Positions 1 to 7,881 of a stretch of DNA of 64,000 nucleotides are shown here, in pieces (positions within the stretch are counted from its first letter, which is position 1; each line of letters opens with the position of its first letter). The translations under genes and the position numbers were made by a program. Under the pieces are notes generated by a model. The model searched no databases, had not been told where the DNA came from, and saw only the letters and a list, made by a program, of their open reading frames with translations. This DNA is from Paraburkholderia sp. LEh10 (GTDB lineage: Bacteria; Pseudomonadota; Gammaproteobacteria; Burkholderiales; Burkholderiaceae): contig NZ_JAGIPX010000021.1 of assembly GCF_017814945.1 (NCBI RefSeq), positions 70,388-134,387 on the forward strand, read 5' to 3'.

Positions 1-84
1 AGGCGTATCGACGGCAATCTGGGCGGCGCGGCCATCGTCGATCCCGCAACGCTCGACGAAGCGCTGAAACTCGTCGCGGCCTGA
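1..84 (+). CDS. fabD: Malonyl-CoA:ACP transacylase, C-terminal end (partial)
   Basis: The window opens inside a reading frame that encodes 27 residues, beginning RRIDGNLGGAAIVDP and ending in TGA. The text resembles the C-terminus of FabD, which loads malonyl groups onto acyl carrier protein. Placement directly upstream of fabG, acpP and fabF supports this. No catalytic residue lies in the visible part, so the name rests on gene order and on the weak tail similarity. Confidence 0.7.
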   Translation, partial: RRIDGNLGGAAIVDPATLDEALKLVAA

Positions 85-151
85 ACGTCTCTTTGCAAAG
101 CGGCAACGAATCAAACCGCCCCGCGTGTGCGGGGCAATGCGGAACCCAATG

Positions 152-901
152 ATGGAAAAGACTCTCGATAAACAGATTGCGATCGTGACGGGCGCGTCGC
201 GCGGCATCGGCCGGGCAATCGCAATCGAACTGGCGCGTCAGGGCGCGACTGTGATCGGCACGGCAACGAGCGAAAGCGGCGCGAACGCGATTACCGAGGC
301 GTTCAAGGCTGAGGGACTGAACGGCCGCGGCGCCGTGCTGAACGTCAACGACGCAGCCGCAGCGGAAGCGCTGATCGACGGTGCCGTGAAGGAATTCGGC
401 GCGCTCAACGTGCTGGTGAACAACGCGGGCATCACGCAAGACCAGCTCGCGATGCGCATGAAGGACGAAGACTGGGACGTCGTCATCGACACGAACCTGA
501 GGTCCGTTTTTCGCCTGTCGCGCGCGGTGCTGCGTCCGATGATGAAGGCGCGTGGCGGCCGCATCATCAACATCACGTCGGTGGTCGGCTCGGCGGGCAA
601 TCCGGGGCAGGCGAACTACGCGGCGGCGAAGGCTGGGGTGGCGGGCATGACACGTGCGCTCGCAAGAGAGATCGGCAGCCGCGGCATCACGGTGAACTGC
701 GTCGCGCCGGGCTTCATCGATACCGACATGACGAAGACGCTGCCCGAAGAGCAGCAAACGGCACTGAAGGCGCAGATTCCGCTCGGCCGCCTCGGCAGTC
801 CGGAAGATATTGCACATGCCGTCACGTTCCTTGCGTCGCCGCAGGCCGGTTATATCACCGGCACGACGTTGCACGTGAACGGCGGCATGTATATGTCGTA
901 A
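152..901 (+). CDS. fabG: 3-oxoacyl-ACP reductase FabG
   Basis: This 249-residue short-chain dehydrogenase performs the NADPH-dependent reduction of 3-oxoacyl-ACP in type II fatty-acid elongation. The Rossmann motif TGASRGIG is near the N-terminus, and NNAG follows. The catalytic Ser143, Tyr156 and Lys160 can be placed (ITSVVGSAG, then NYAAAKAG). The C-terminus HVNGGMYMS is typical of FabG. The start at 152 (MEKTLDKQ) matches the family length. An in-frame ATG at 149 and one at 125 also exist but would add residues not expected in the family. It lies 67 nt after fabD in the fab cluster. Confidence 0.96.
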   Translation: MEKTLDKQIAIVTGASRGIGRAIAIELARQGATVIGTATSESGANAITEAFKAEGLNGRGAVLNVNDAAAAEALIDGAVKEFGALNVLVNNAGITQDQLAMRMKDEDWDVVIDTNLRSVFRLSRAVLRPMMKARGGRIINITSVVGSAGNPGQANYAAAKAGVAGMTRALAREIGSRGITVNCVAPGFIDTDMTKTLPEEQQTALKAQIPLGRLGSPEDIAHAVTFLASPQAGYITGTTLHVNGGMYMS

Positions 902-1049
902 TCGAATTCAGTTACTATCCGCGCCTTGATGTAATTCAAAGCGCGGCCAGGACGCCTTTATAGCAACCTTGTGCGTCGCTTTTTTACAGATGCAAACCTG
1001 ATAAAATGCGCGCACCTGCATTTATGAACTTTTTTCCCTTGGAGGGGTA

Positions 1050-1289
1050 ATGGACAATATCGAACAACGCGTCAAGAAGATCGTTGCGGAACAACTCGGT
1101 GTTGCCGAAGCGGAAATCAAGAACGAAGCATCGTTCGTGAATGACCTCGGCGCTGACTCGCTCGACACGGTCGAGCTGGTGATGGCTCTCGAAGACGAAT
1201 TCGGCATGGAAATTCCGGATGAAGAAGCCGAGAAGATCACGACTGTTCAGCAAGCGATCGACTACGCTCGCGCTAACGTCAAGGCCTAA
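1050..1289 (+). CDS. acpP: Acyl carrier protein
   Basis: A 79-residue acidic protein carrying the DSL motif ([11 protein letters not shown]). Ser37 is the site of 4'-phosphopantetheine attachment. It shuttles acyl chains between fatty-acid synthesis enzymes in the cytoplasm. A strong ribosome-binding site, TTGGAGGGG, lies just before the ATG. The gene is separated from fabG by 148 nt and so probably has its own promoter; AT-rich text around 983-1007 (TTTACA, then TAAAAT) may be part of it, but the spacing of those two boxes is too short for a standard promoter. Its activating enzyme gene acpS is about 13.6 kb downstream. Confidence 0.98.
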
Positions 1290-1644
1290 GGTCATTCGCG
1301 CCCGCCTGGTTGCTTCGGCTGCTGCGAATGGCGCAGCGCCCGTCGTACCGGACGCCCTGTCGCGCCGTAGATCGGTACAAGCGGGGCAGGCGTCAATGCC
1401 GATGCGCATGCGCGCGAGCCTGACGGCGTCGTTCAAGGCACACTGGCCGATGCAGCAGATGTCGGCTCTTTCGTCATTGCGCTTACCGGTGCATTTTCTG
1501 ACGTTTTTGTCAGTGCACTGGTCAGCGTATTCGACAGTGTCCGGGTCAGCGCGTTCGTCAGGTTAAACAGCCACAGGGCTCACAGGGCGCTTTCCTGTGC
1601 GCTACTGTGGCTTTTGTTTTGTCATCTATGGAAAAGGGGTTACC
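1290..1644 (+). other. acpP-fabF intergenic region with two hairpins
   Basis: This 355-nt stretch has no credible gene. It contains a bulged inverted repeat at about 1489-1518 (GTGCA and CTGAC arms facing GTCAG and TGCAC) and a terminator-like hairpin at 1569-1620. The heptamer GTCAGCG occurs twice between 1521 and 1552. The rest shows nothing I recognise. Confidence 0.6.
1569..1620 (+). terminator. Terminator-like hairpin ahead of fabF
   Basis: The outer arms AGCCACAG (1569-1576) and CTGTGGCT (1605-1612) pair perfectly. An inner stem of CACAGG with CCTGTG fits inside, and the structure is followed by TTTTGTTTT. It ends about 25 nt before the fabF start codon, so it may end the acpP transcript or act as an attenuator for fabF. 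Confidence 0.7.
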
Positions 1645-2883
1645 GTGAGCCGTCGTCGTGTTGTTGTTACAGGCCTGGGGCTGATTTCGCCTGTTGGCAA
1701 TAATGTTGCCGACGGCTGGGCCAATCTGGTCGCCGGCAAGTCCGGCATCGCCAACATCACGAAGTTCGACGCGTCGAACTTCTCTACGCGTTTTGCCGGC
1801 GAAGTGAAGGGCTTCAATATCGAGGACTACATTCCCGGCAAGGAAGCGCGCCACATGGATACGTTCATCCATTACGGCGTGGCTGCGGGCATCCAGGCGA
1901 TGCAGGACAGCGGCCTGGAAATCACCGAAGCAAATTCGGAGCGCGTCGGTGTGGTGGTGGGTTCGGGTATCGGCGGCCTGCCGATGATCGAAATCACGCA
2001 AACGGAGCTGCTGAACCGCGGTCCGCGCCGCATTTCGCCGTTCTTCGTGCCTGCGTCGATCATCAATATGATCTCCGGCCATCTGTCGATCAAGTTCGGC
2101 CTGAAGGGCCCGAACCTGTCGATGGTGACGGCTTGCACGACGGGCCTGCATTGCATCGGCGAAGCGTCGCGCCTGATCGAATACGGCGACGCCGACGTGA
2201 TGATCGCGGGCGGCGCGGAATCGACCGTTTCGCCGCTCGGCATCGGCGGCTTCGCGGCGGCGCGCGCGCTGTCACAGCGTAACGACGATCCCGCGACGGC
2301 GAGTCGTCCATGGGACACGGACCGCGACGGCTTCGTGCTCGGCGAGGGCGCGGGCGTGATGGTGCTCGAAGAGTACGAGCATGCGAAGGCGCGTGGCGCG
2401 AAGATCTACGCTGAAGTCAGCGGCTACGGCATGAGCGGCGACGCGTATCACATGACGGCACCCCTCGAAGACGGCGATGGCGCACGTCGCTGCATGATCG
2501 CGGCGATGAAGAACGCGGGCGTCAACCCTGATTCGGTGAACTACCTGAACGCGCACGGCACGTCGACGCCGCTGGGCGACCTGGCCGAGACCACCGGCAT
2601 CAAGCGCGCCTTCGGCGATCATGCGAAGAGCATCGTCGTGAACTCGACGAAGTCGATGACGGGTCACTTGCTGGGTGGCGCGGGCGGCCTGGAATCGGTA
2701 TTCACGGTGCTGGCCGTGCATCATCAGGTGTCGCCGCCGACCATCAACATCTTCAACCAGGATCCGGAATGCGATCTCGACTACTGCGCGAACACCGCGC
2801 GGGAGATGAAGATCGACGTCGCGCTGAAGAACTCGTTCGGGTTCGGCGGCACGAACGGCACACTGGTTTTCAAGCGCGCGTAA
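1645..2883 (+). CDS. fabF: Beta-ketoacyl-ACP synthase II
   Basis: A 412-residue condensing enzyme that extends acyl-ACP with malonyl-ACP. The catalytic triad of the thiolase fold is visible: Cys164 in TACTTGLHC, His304 in NAHGTSTPLGD and His341 in KSMTGHLLGG, with Lys336 nearby. I chose the GTG at 1645 (MSRRRVVVTGLG) because AAAAGGGG precedes it and the length matches the family; an upstream ATG at 1597 would begin inside the preceding hairpin. It is the last fatty-acid gene of the cluster. The next gene starts 4 nt after its stop. Confidence 0.97.
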   Translation: MSRRRVVVTGLGLISPVGNNVADGWANLVAGKSGIANITKFDASNFSTRFAGEVKGFNIEDYIPGKEARHMDTFIHYGVAAGIQAMQDSGLEITEANSERVGVVVGSGIGGLPMIEITQTELLNRGPRRISPFFVPASIINMISGHLSIKFGLKGPNLSMVTACTTGLHCIGEASRLIEYGDADVMIAGGAESTVSPLGIGGFAAARALSQRNDDPATASRPWDTDRDGFVLGEGAGVMVLEEYEHAKARGAKIYAEVSGYGMSGDAYHMTAPLEDGDGARRCMIAAMKNAGVNPDSVNYLNAHGTSTPLGDLAETTGIKRAFGDHAKSIVVNSTKSMTGHLLGGAGGLESVFTVLAVHHQVSPPTINIFNQDPECDLDYCANTAREMKIDVALKNSFGFGGTNGTLVFKRA

Positions 2884-2887
2884 GCGC

Positions 2888-3385
2888 TTGACGGCGGCAT
2901 GCCAGTCGCCGGCCCAGCCGGCGAACATTCCCCCGAGCCTTCCCGGTATCGCACTGAACGGCGGACCCTCGCAGCGCGTTGTGCTGCGGCGGTCCGCCGG
3001 GTTGTATCTGGCGGCGGCAATTTTCGCCCTCGTTGCCGTGGCTTCCGTCTGCGCAACCATCGCGCCGCGATTCGGCACCGGCCATACGGCCGTCGCGGGG
3101 CTCGCTGTCCTTGCCGTTCTGGCGGCTGCAACCGTTCGTCATGCGTCCAATGCGCCTCGCGCCTTTAAAATCGGGCCGGAAGGACTGTCTGTCTGGAACC
3201 GGGCGGGAATATTGCACGCTCAGGCACGTATCGTTCGATGCAGCCAGTGGAGTGATTGCCTGCTGATGCTGTCACTTGAGGAAGAAAGTGGCAGATCGTA
3301 TGAGATGCTGATCGCGGCCGATATGCTCGAGCGCGGCGCCTTTCATGAGCTCGCCGTGCTCGCGAGGCGCGCCGCGCACGCCTGA
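2888..3385 (+). CDS. Small two-helix membrane protein, YgfX-like layout
   Basis: A 165-residue protein of unknown function, starting with TTG only 4 nt after the fabF stop. Two hydrophobic segments lie at about residues 38-60 and 66-82. A cytoplasmic-looking region follows, with W, L and D residues (WSDCLLMLSLEEE, then AADMLERGAFHELAVLARRA). This arrangement recalls the YgfX/CptA family, inner-membrane proteins that pair with a small SdhE-like partner. No such partner gene is adjacent, so the assignment is tentative. The start is uncertain; the first 30 residues are low in structure. It sits between fabF and rpoE. Confidence 0.6.
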   Translation: MTAACQSPAQPANIPPSLPGIALNGGPSQRVVLRRSAGLYLAAAIFALVAVASVCATIAPRFGTGHTAVAGLAVLAVLAAATVRHASNAPRAFKIGPEGLSVWNRAGILHAQARIVRCSQWSDCLLMLSLEEESGRSYEMLIAADMLERGAFHELAVLARRAAHA

Positions 3386-3516
3386 CGCATCGGCCGGCGG
3401 GGCGAACGCTTGGACTGTAAAGACTGTAACGGCTGTTACGCGCGTAACGTGCCGCGTTGAAGGGGACGCTACAATGGTGCCCCGCCACACGCGCCAAAAG
3501 TTAACGGATTTATCAG

Positions 3517-4116
3517 GTGAGCGAAAAAGAAATAGATCAGGTGCTGGTTGAACGCGTCCAGAACGGCGATAAGGCCGCGTTCGAGCTTCTGGTCTCGAAA
3601 TACCACCGCAAGATCATCCGGCTGATCTCGCGCCTCGTGCGGGATCCCGCCGAGGTCGAGGACGTGGCCCAGGATGCCTTCATCAAGGCATACCGGGCGC
3701 TGCCCCAATTTCGCGGTGAATCCGCTTTCTATACGTGGTTGTACCGGATTGCCGTCAACACGGCCAAGAACTACCTTGCGACCCAGGGCCGGCGCGCACC
3801 GACTTCGACGGAAGCGGATGCTGAAGAAGCTGAAACTTTCTCGGATGCTGACCAACTAAGGGATATCAACACGCCCGAGTCGATGTTGATGAGCAAACAG
3901 ATCGCAGAGACGGTCAATGCTGCGATGGCGGTTTTACCGGAAGAGCTGCGCACCGCCATAACTCTTCGTGAAATTGAAGGTCTGAGCTATGAGGAAATCG
4001 CCGAAATGATGGGCTGTCCGATCGGCACCGTCAGGTCGAGAATTTTCCGCGCTCGCGAAGCCATTGCGGCAAAATTGCGTCCGCTGCTTGACACGCCCGA
4101 GGGCAAGCGCTGGTAA
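3517..4116 (+). CDS. rpoE: RNA polymerase sigma factor, sigma-E (RpoE/AlgU) type
   Basis: A 199-residue ECF sigma factor. Region 2 is at about residues 20-95 (DVAQDAFIKAYRALPQF, then AFYTWLYRIAVNTAKN). Region 4 is at about 135-190 (LPEELRTAITLREIEGLSYEE, with helix-turn-helix IGTVRSRIFRARE). It directs RNA polymerase to envelope-stress promoters. The GTG start at 3517 gives the usual N-terminus MSEKEIDQ. The anti-sigma factor gene, rseB and a DegP-type protease follow in order, as in the rpoE-mucABD operon. TACAAT at 3470-3475 may be a -10 element, but no good -35 accompanies it. Confidence 0.96.
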   Translation: MSEKEIDQVLVERVQNGDKAAFELLVSKYHRKIIRLISRLVRDPAEVEDVAQDAFIKAYRALPQFRGESAFYTWLYRIAVNTAKNYLATQGRRAPTSTEADAEEAETFSDADQLRDINTPESMLMSKQIAETVNAAMAVLPEELRTAITLREIEGLSYEEIAEMMGCPIGTVRSRIFRAREAIAAKLRPLLDTPEGKRW

Positions 4117-4215
4117 CGGCTGTTGGTTACAGCGTCCAGCCGGCCTCGCGGACAGCGGCGCAGTATCTGGGTCAGGTGGTGTCACTACGGGGTGTCTGTA
4201 AAGATGGGGAGCATC

Positions 4216-4857
4216 ATGGGGTCGGTTTCGATGCCAATGCAAACAAATGCGCAAGCAAGCTCGCGTGCCGAGCGACTGTCTGCTTTCGTCGACGGTGAAC
4301 TGTTCGACGGCGAGCATCCGAACACAATTCTGTCCGCGCTGGATCATGAAGAGCGTGCGGCGTGGTCGTGCTATCACCTGATCGGCGACGCGCTGCGGTC
4401 GGACGATCTGGCCGTCAGCCCGGCTACGAGCAGCGCGTTTCTGAGCGGTTTCGCGGCTCGCTTCGAAGGCGAGGCGCATGTGCTGGCGCCTGCCGCCGTG
4501 CCGGCCACGCGCCGTCTGCTGGCGATGCGCCGCCGTGTGATCCCGGCGTTCGCGGTCGCTGCGGCCGCCGCCACGCTGACCTGGATCGTGATGCCGCAAA
4601 TGCAGGGCGTGAATACGGGCACGGGCGCTACGCAGGTCGCGTCGGTTGCGTCGCCTTCGGACTCGATGCAGCGCGTCGCGATGGCGTCGATGCCTGCCGC
4701 GACCACGGCACAATCGAATGTGCCGGACGGCAACATCATCCGCGATGCAAGCCTCGACCAATATCTGGAAGCGCATCAGCAGTTCGGCTTGCAGCCTGTC
4801 GTATCGGGCTCGATGCCGTTGATCCGCGCGGCCTCCTTGACCACGCAGGGCCAATAG
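4216..4857 (+). CDS. rseA: Anti-sigma-E factor RseA/MucA
   Basis: A 213-residue single-pass inner-membrane protein that holds sigma-E inactive. The N-terminal sigma-binding domain (SRAERLSAFVDGELF, then CYHLIGDALRSDDL) is cytoplasmic. A transmembrane helix lies around residues 105-128, ending WIVMPQMQG, and the periplasmic tail would contact RseB. The start at 4216 is preceded by GGGGAG. In-frame starts at 4204 and 4123 also exist and cannot be excluded. It is coupled to rpoE and to rseB, which begins 4 nt after its stop. Confidence 0.93.
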   Translation: MGSVSMPMQTNAQASSRAERLSAFVDGELFDGEHPNTILSALDHEERAAWSCYHLIGDALRSDDLAVSPATSSAFLSGFAARFEGEAHVLAPAAVPATRRLLAMRRRVIPAFAVAAAAATLTWIVMPQMQGVNTGTGATQVASVASPSDSMQRVAMASMPAATTAQSNVPDGNIIRDASLDQYLEAHQQFGLQPVVSGSMPLIRAASLTTQGQ

Positions 4858-4861
4858 TCTG

Positions 4862-5902
4862 ATGCCGAGTCTGCGGTTGAAAAGAACGACTATCTGGGGG
4901 CGGCTGCCGGCATTGCTGGTCTGTGCAGCCGTGATGCTGTCCGCGACGTCGCGCACCTTTGCGCAACCCGACGACGCCGCCGTCCACCACAGCGCGGCGG
5001 AACTGCTGAACCGGATCCATCAGGCCGCCCAGCAGCAGAACTACGAAGGCGCATTCGTGTATCAGCGCGGTAACTTCGTGCAGTCGTCGCGCATTTCGCA
5101 TTATGCAACGCGTAACGACGGCGAGTTCGAGGCACTCGAAAGCCTGGACGGCAAGCCGCGCAAGATGCTGCGCCATAACGACGAGCTTTATACGTTCGTG
5201 CCGGAGCGGCATCTGTGCGTCGTCGAAAAGCGGCAGAACAAGGATTCGTTCCCTGCGCTGCTGTCAGCAAGCGGCGACCAGGTGCTGACCGTCTACGAGC
5301 CGAAAATGCTCGGCACGGACCGCGTCGCGGGCATCGACAGCCAGGTGATCGAGCTCGATCCGAAGGACGCGAACCGTTTCGCGTACAAGCTGTGGGCGGA
5401 CACGAAAACGGGCTTGCTGCTGCGCGCGCAGACGCTCGATCCGAGCGGCCAGGTGCTGGAGCAGATGTCGTTTTCGCAGATTCGCATCGGTGTGCCCGCT
5501 GACAAGGCGCCCATCGCGACCGGCATCAAGAACACAGCGGGCTGGACGGTGGTGCACCCGCCCGTCGAGCCCGTCGACATGGAAGCGCAGGGCTGGCAGA
5601 TCACATCGCCTGTCGCGGGTTTCCGCAAGATCCGGGAATTGCGCCGGCCGATGGCGGCAGCCGATCCCTCCAATCCGCCTATTCCTGTCGACCAGATGGT
5701 GTTTTCCGACGGCCTTGCCGCGCTGTCGATCTTCGTCGAGCCAGTCGAAAAAAGCACCCGCAAGGAAGGAGCGGGCAATAGCGGCGCAACGCACGTGCTG
5801 GTCAAACGGCGCGGCGATTTCTGGATCACCTTGCTCGGGGAAGTGCCTCAGACCACGTTGCAGCAATTTGCGGCTGCCATAGAATACAAGCCTTCCCGGT
5901 AA
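4862..5902 (+). CDS. rseB: Sigma-E regulatory protein RseB/MucB
   Basis: A 346-residue periplasmic protein with a signal sequence (hydrophobic LPALLVCAAVMLSATS, cleavage near TFAQP). RseB binds the periplasmic part of RseA, protects it from proteolysis and senses mislocalised lipoproteins or LPS. The MucB/RseB N-terminal lipid-sensing domain (LLNRIHQAAQQQNYEGAFVY) and the C-terminal domain are both present, and the length is normal. It sits between the anti-sigma factor and the protease genes. Confidence 0.94.
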   Translation: MPSLRLKRTTIWGRLPALLVCAAVMLSATSRTFAQPDDAAVHHSAAELLNRIHQAAQQQNYEGAFVYQRGNFVQSSRISHYATRNDGEFEALESLDGKPRKMLRHNDELYTFVPERHLCVVEKRQNKDSFPALLSASGDQVLTVYEPKMLGTDRVAGIDSQVIELDPKDANRFAYKLWADTKTGLLLRAQTLDPSGQVLEQMSFSQIRIGVPADKAPIATGIKNTAGWTVVHPPVEPVDMEAQGWQITSPVAGFRKIRELRRPMAAADPSNPPIPVDQMVFSDGLAALSIFVEPVEKSTRKEGAGNSGATHVLVKRRGDFWITLLGEVPQTTLQQFAAAIEYKPSR

Positions 5903-5921
5903 TCCTTCGGTTCGCTACGAC

Positions 5922-7433
5922 ATGACGACTTTTTCGGTGCGCAAATTCTTCGCGGCCGCAGTGCTGGTGGCTTGCCTGCCGCTCATGCCGCACACGGCGT
6001 CGGCAGCGCCCGCTGCCAATCTGCCCGATTTCACCGATCTGGTCGACAAGGTCGGACCGGCGGTCGTCAATATCCGCACCACGGCGCGCGTATCCAACTC
6101 CACACGGGGCCTGCCGCCCGGCATGGATGACGGCGACATGTCGGAGTTCTTCCGTCGTTTCTTCGGCATTCCGATGCCCAATTCCCCGCAGTCGCCGCAA
6201 TCGCCAGGCACGCCGAATACGCCTCGCGGCGGCAACAACGACCAGGACCAGGCGCCCGACAGCGGCGGCGGCGATAACGAACAGAACAGCGGCGTCGGCT
6301 CGGGCTTCATCCTGTCGTCGGACGGCTATGTGATGACCAACGCCCACGTGATCGACGACGCCGACACCATCTACGTCACGCTCACCGACAAGCGCGAGTT
6401 CAAGGCAAAACTGATCGGTGTCGACGACCGCACGGACGTAGCCGTCGTGAAGATCAACGCGTCGAGCCTGCCGACAGTGCAGATCGGCGATTCGAACAAG
6501 GTGCGCGTCGGCGAATGGGTCGTCGCAATCGGCTCGCCATTCGGCCTCGAAAATACGGTGACGGCGGGCATCGTCAGTGCGAAGGGGCGCGACACCGGCG
6601 ACTATCTACCGTTCATCCAGACGGACGTCGCCGTGAATCCCGGCAATTCGGGCGGGCCGCTGATCAACATGCAGGGTGAAGTGATCGGCATCAACTCGCA
6701 GATCTATAGCCGTACGGGCGGATTCATGGGCATATCGTTCGCGATCCCGATCGACGAAGCGATGCGTGTGGCCGATCAGCTGAAAACGTCCGGCAAGGTC
6801 GTGCGCGGCCGCATTGCCGTCGCGATCGGCGAAGTCACCAAGGACGTCGCCGACTCGCTCGGCCTGCCGAAGGCGCAAGGCGCGCTCGTCAGCAGCGTCG
6901 AGCCTGGCGGCCCCGCAGACAAGGCCGGTGTGCAGCCGGGCGACATCATCCTGAAGTTCAACGGTCATAACGTGGACACGGCGACGGACCTGCCGCGCAT
7001 GGTCGGCGATACCAAGCCGGGCACGAAGGCGACGATTACGTTGTGGCGCAAGGGCCAGACCCGCGAGGTGCCCGTGACGGTCGCCGAGATGCAGCCGGAC
7101 AAGACCGCGAAGGTCGATCAAAAGAAGGCGCCCACGCCGAAGCCGCGTGCGTCGAATGCGCTGGGCGTGGCTGTCAGCGACATTCCGGCCGATCAGATGA
7201 AGTCGCTTAAGCTGCGCAACGGCGTGCAAGTGGACGCCGTCGACGGCCCCGCTGCGCGCGTCGGACTGCAGCGCGGCGACATCATCCTGCGCGTCGGCGA
7301 TACGGACATTACGAGCGCCAAGCAGTTCGAGGAAGTCACCTCGCATCTCGATCCGTCGAAGATGGTCGCGCTGCTGGTCCGTCGCGGCGAGAACACGCAG
7401 TTCGTGCCCGTTCGCCCGCGCGTCGCGAAGTAG
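5922..7433 (+). CDS. mucD: Periplasmic serine protease MucD (Do/DegP family)
   Basis: A 503-residue HtrA-type protease/chaperone with a signal peptide (about residues 1-30, cleavage near ASAAPA). The catalytic triad His142 (TNAHVID), Asp172 (RTDVAVVK) and Ser243 (GNSGGPL) is complete. Two PDZ domains follow, at about 290-380 and 410-495. A Gly/Asn/Pro-rich loop precedes the protease core (about residues 85-125). It degrades misfolded envelope proteins and is the output member of the sigma-E operon. The next gene starts 5 nt downstream. Confidence 0.95.
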   Translation: MTTFSVRKFFAAAVLVACLPLMPHTASAAPAANLPDFTDLVDKVGPAVVNIRTTARVSNSTRGLPPGMDDGDMSEFFRRFFGIPMPNSPQSPQSPGTPNTPRGGNNDQDQAPDSGGGDNEQNSGVGSGFILSSDGYVMTNAHVIDDADTIYVTLTDKREFKAKLIGVDDRTDVAVVKINASSLPTVQIGDSNKVRVGEWVVAIGSPFGLENTVTAGIVSAKGRDTGDYLPFIQTDVAVNPGNSGGPLINMQGEVIGINSQIYSRTGGFMGISFAIPIDEAMRVADQLKTSGKVVRGRIAVAIGEVTKDVADSLGLPKAQGALVSSVEPGGPADKAGVQPGDIILKFNGHNVDTATDLPRMVGDTKPGTKATITLWRKGQTREVPVTVAEMQPDKTAKVDQKKAPTPKPRASNALGVAVSDIPADQMKSLKLRNGVQVDAVDGPAARVGLQRGDIILRVGDTDITSAKQFEEVTSHLDPSKMVALLVRRGENTQFVPVRPRVAK

Positions 7434-7438
7434 TCGAC

Positions 7439-7696
7439 GTGACATCGCTCACCCTCTACGGGCGCACATGGTGCCACCTCTGCGACGACATGCGCGCTGC
7501 GCTCGAGCCTTTGCTCGCCGAGTTCGGCGCGCAGGTCGACGTGATCGACATCGACGCCGATCCGTCGCTCGAGGCGCGGTACAACGATTGGGTTCCCGTG
7601 CTGGTGCATGACGGCGTCGAGCTGTGCCACTACCATCTCGACGCAGCGCGCGTGCGTGCCGCGCTGAGCGGCCAGCCGGCTATGCCGCCACGCTGA
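7439..7696 (+). CDS. Glutaredoxin-like protein
   Basis: An 85-residue thioredoxin-fold protein with the motif TWCHLCDD near its N-terminus, a CxxC redox site as in the glutaredoxin-like DUF836 family. It likely exchanges thiols and disulfides in the cytoplasm, but the substrate is unknown. It starts with GTG 5 nt after mucD and is probably translated from the same mRNA. The C-terminus is short and ends MPPR. Confidence 0.85.
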   Translation: MTSLTLYGRTWCHLCDDMRAALEPLLAEFGAQVDVIDIDADPSLEARYNDWVPVLVHDGVELCHYHLDAARVRAALSGQPAMPPR

Positions 7697-7830
7697 ACGT
7701 GGCCGGCGCACGATCAGACGGGCAAGGCGAATCCGGGAACCGGTGTGGTACGGACAGCTTCCGACGTCCGCAAGACGCGACCGCCGACCCCATTTCGGCT
7801 AAAATAGGCAAGTTTTTCACTTACTTACAA

Positions 7831-7864
7831 GGCGTGCTCCGCAATCGTCCGAGCGCGCCTTTTT
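7831..7864 (+). terminator. Terminator-like hairpin in the lepA leader
   Basis: GGCGTGCTC (7831-7839) pairs with GAGCGCGCC (7851-7859), with one G-T pair, and is followed by five T residues. It ends 17 nt before the lepA ATG. It could terminate the sigma-E/glutaredoxin transcript or attenuate lepA. Confidence 0.6.
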
Positions 7865-7881
7865 CGCTTGATCGGCACTGA

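Noticed and set aside
983..1007. TTTACA and TAAAAT as a complete acpP promoter
   Set aside because: The spacer would be 13 nt, too short for sigma-70. One of the two boxes may be real, but they do not form a pair.
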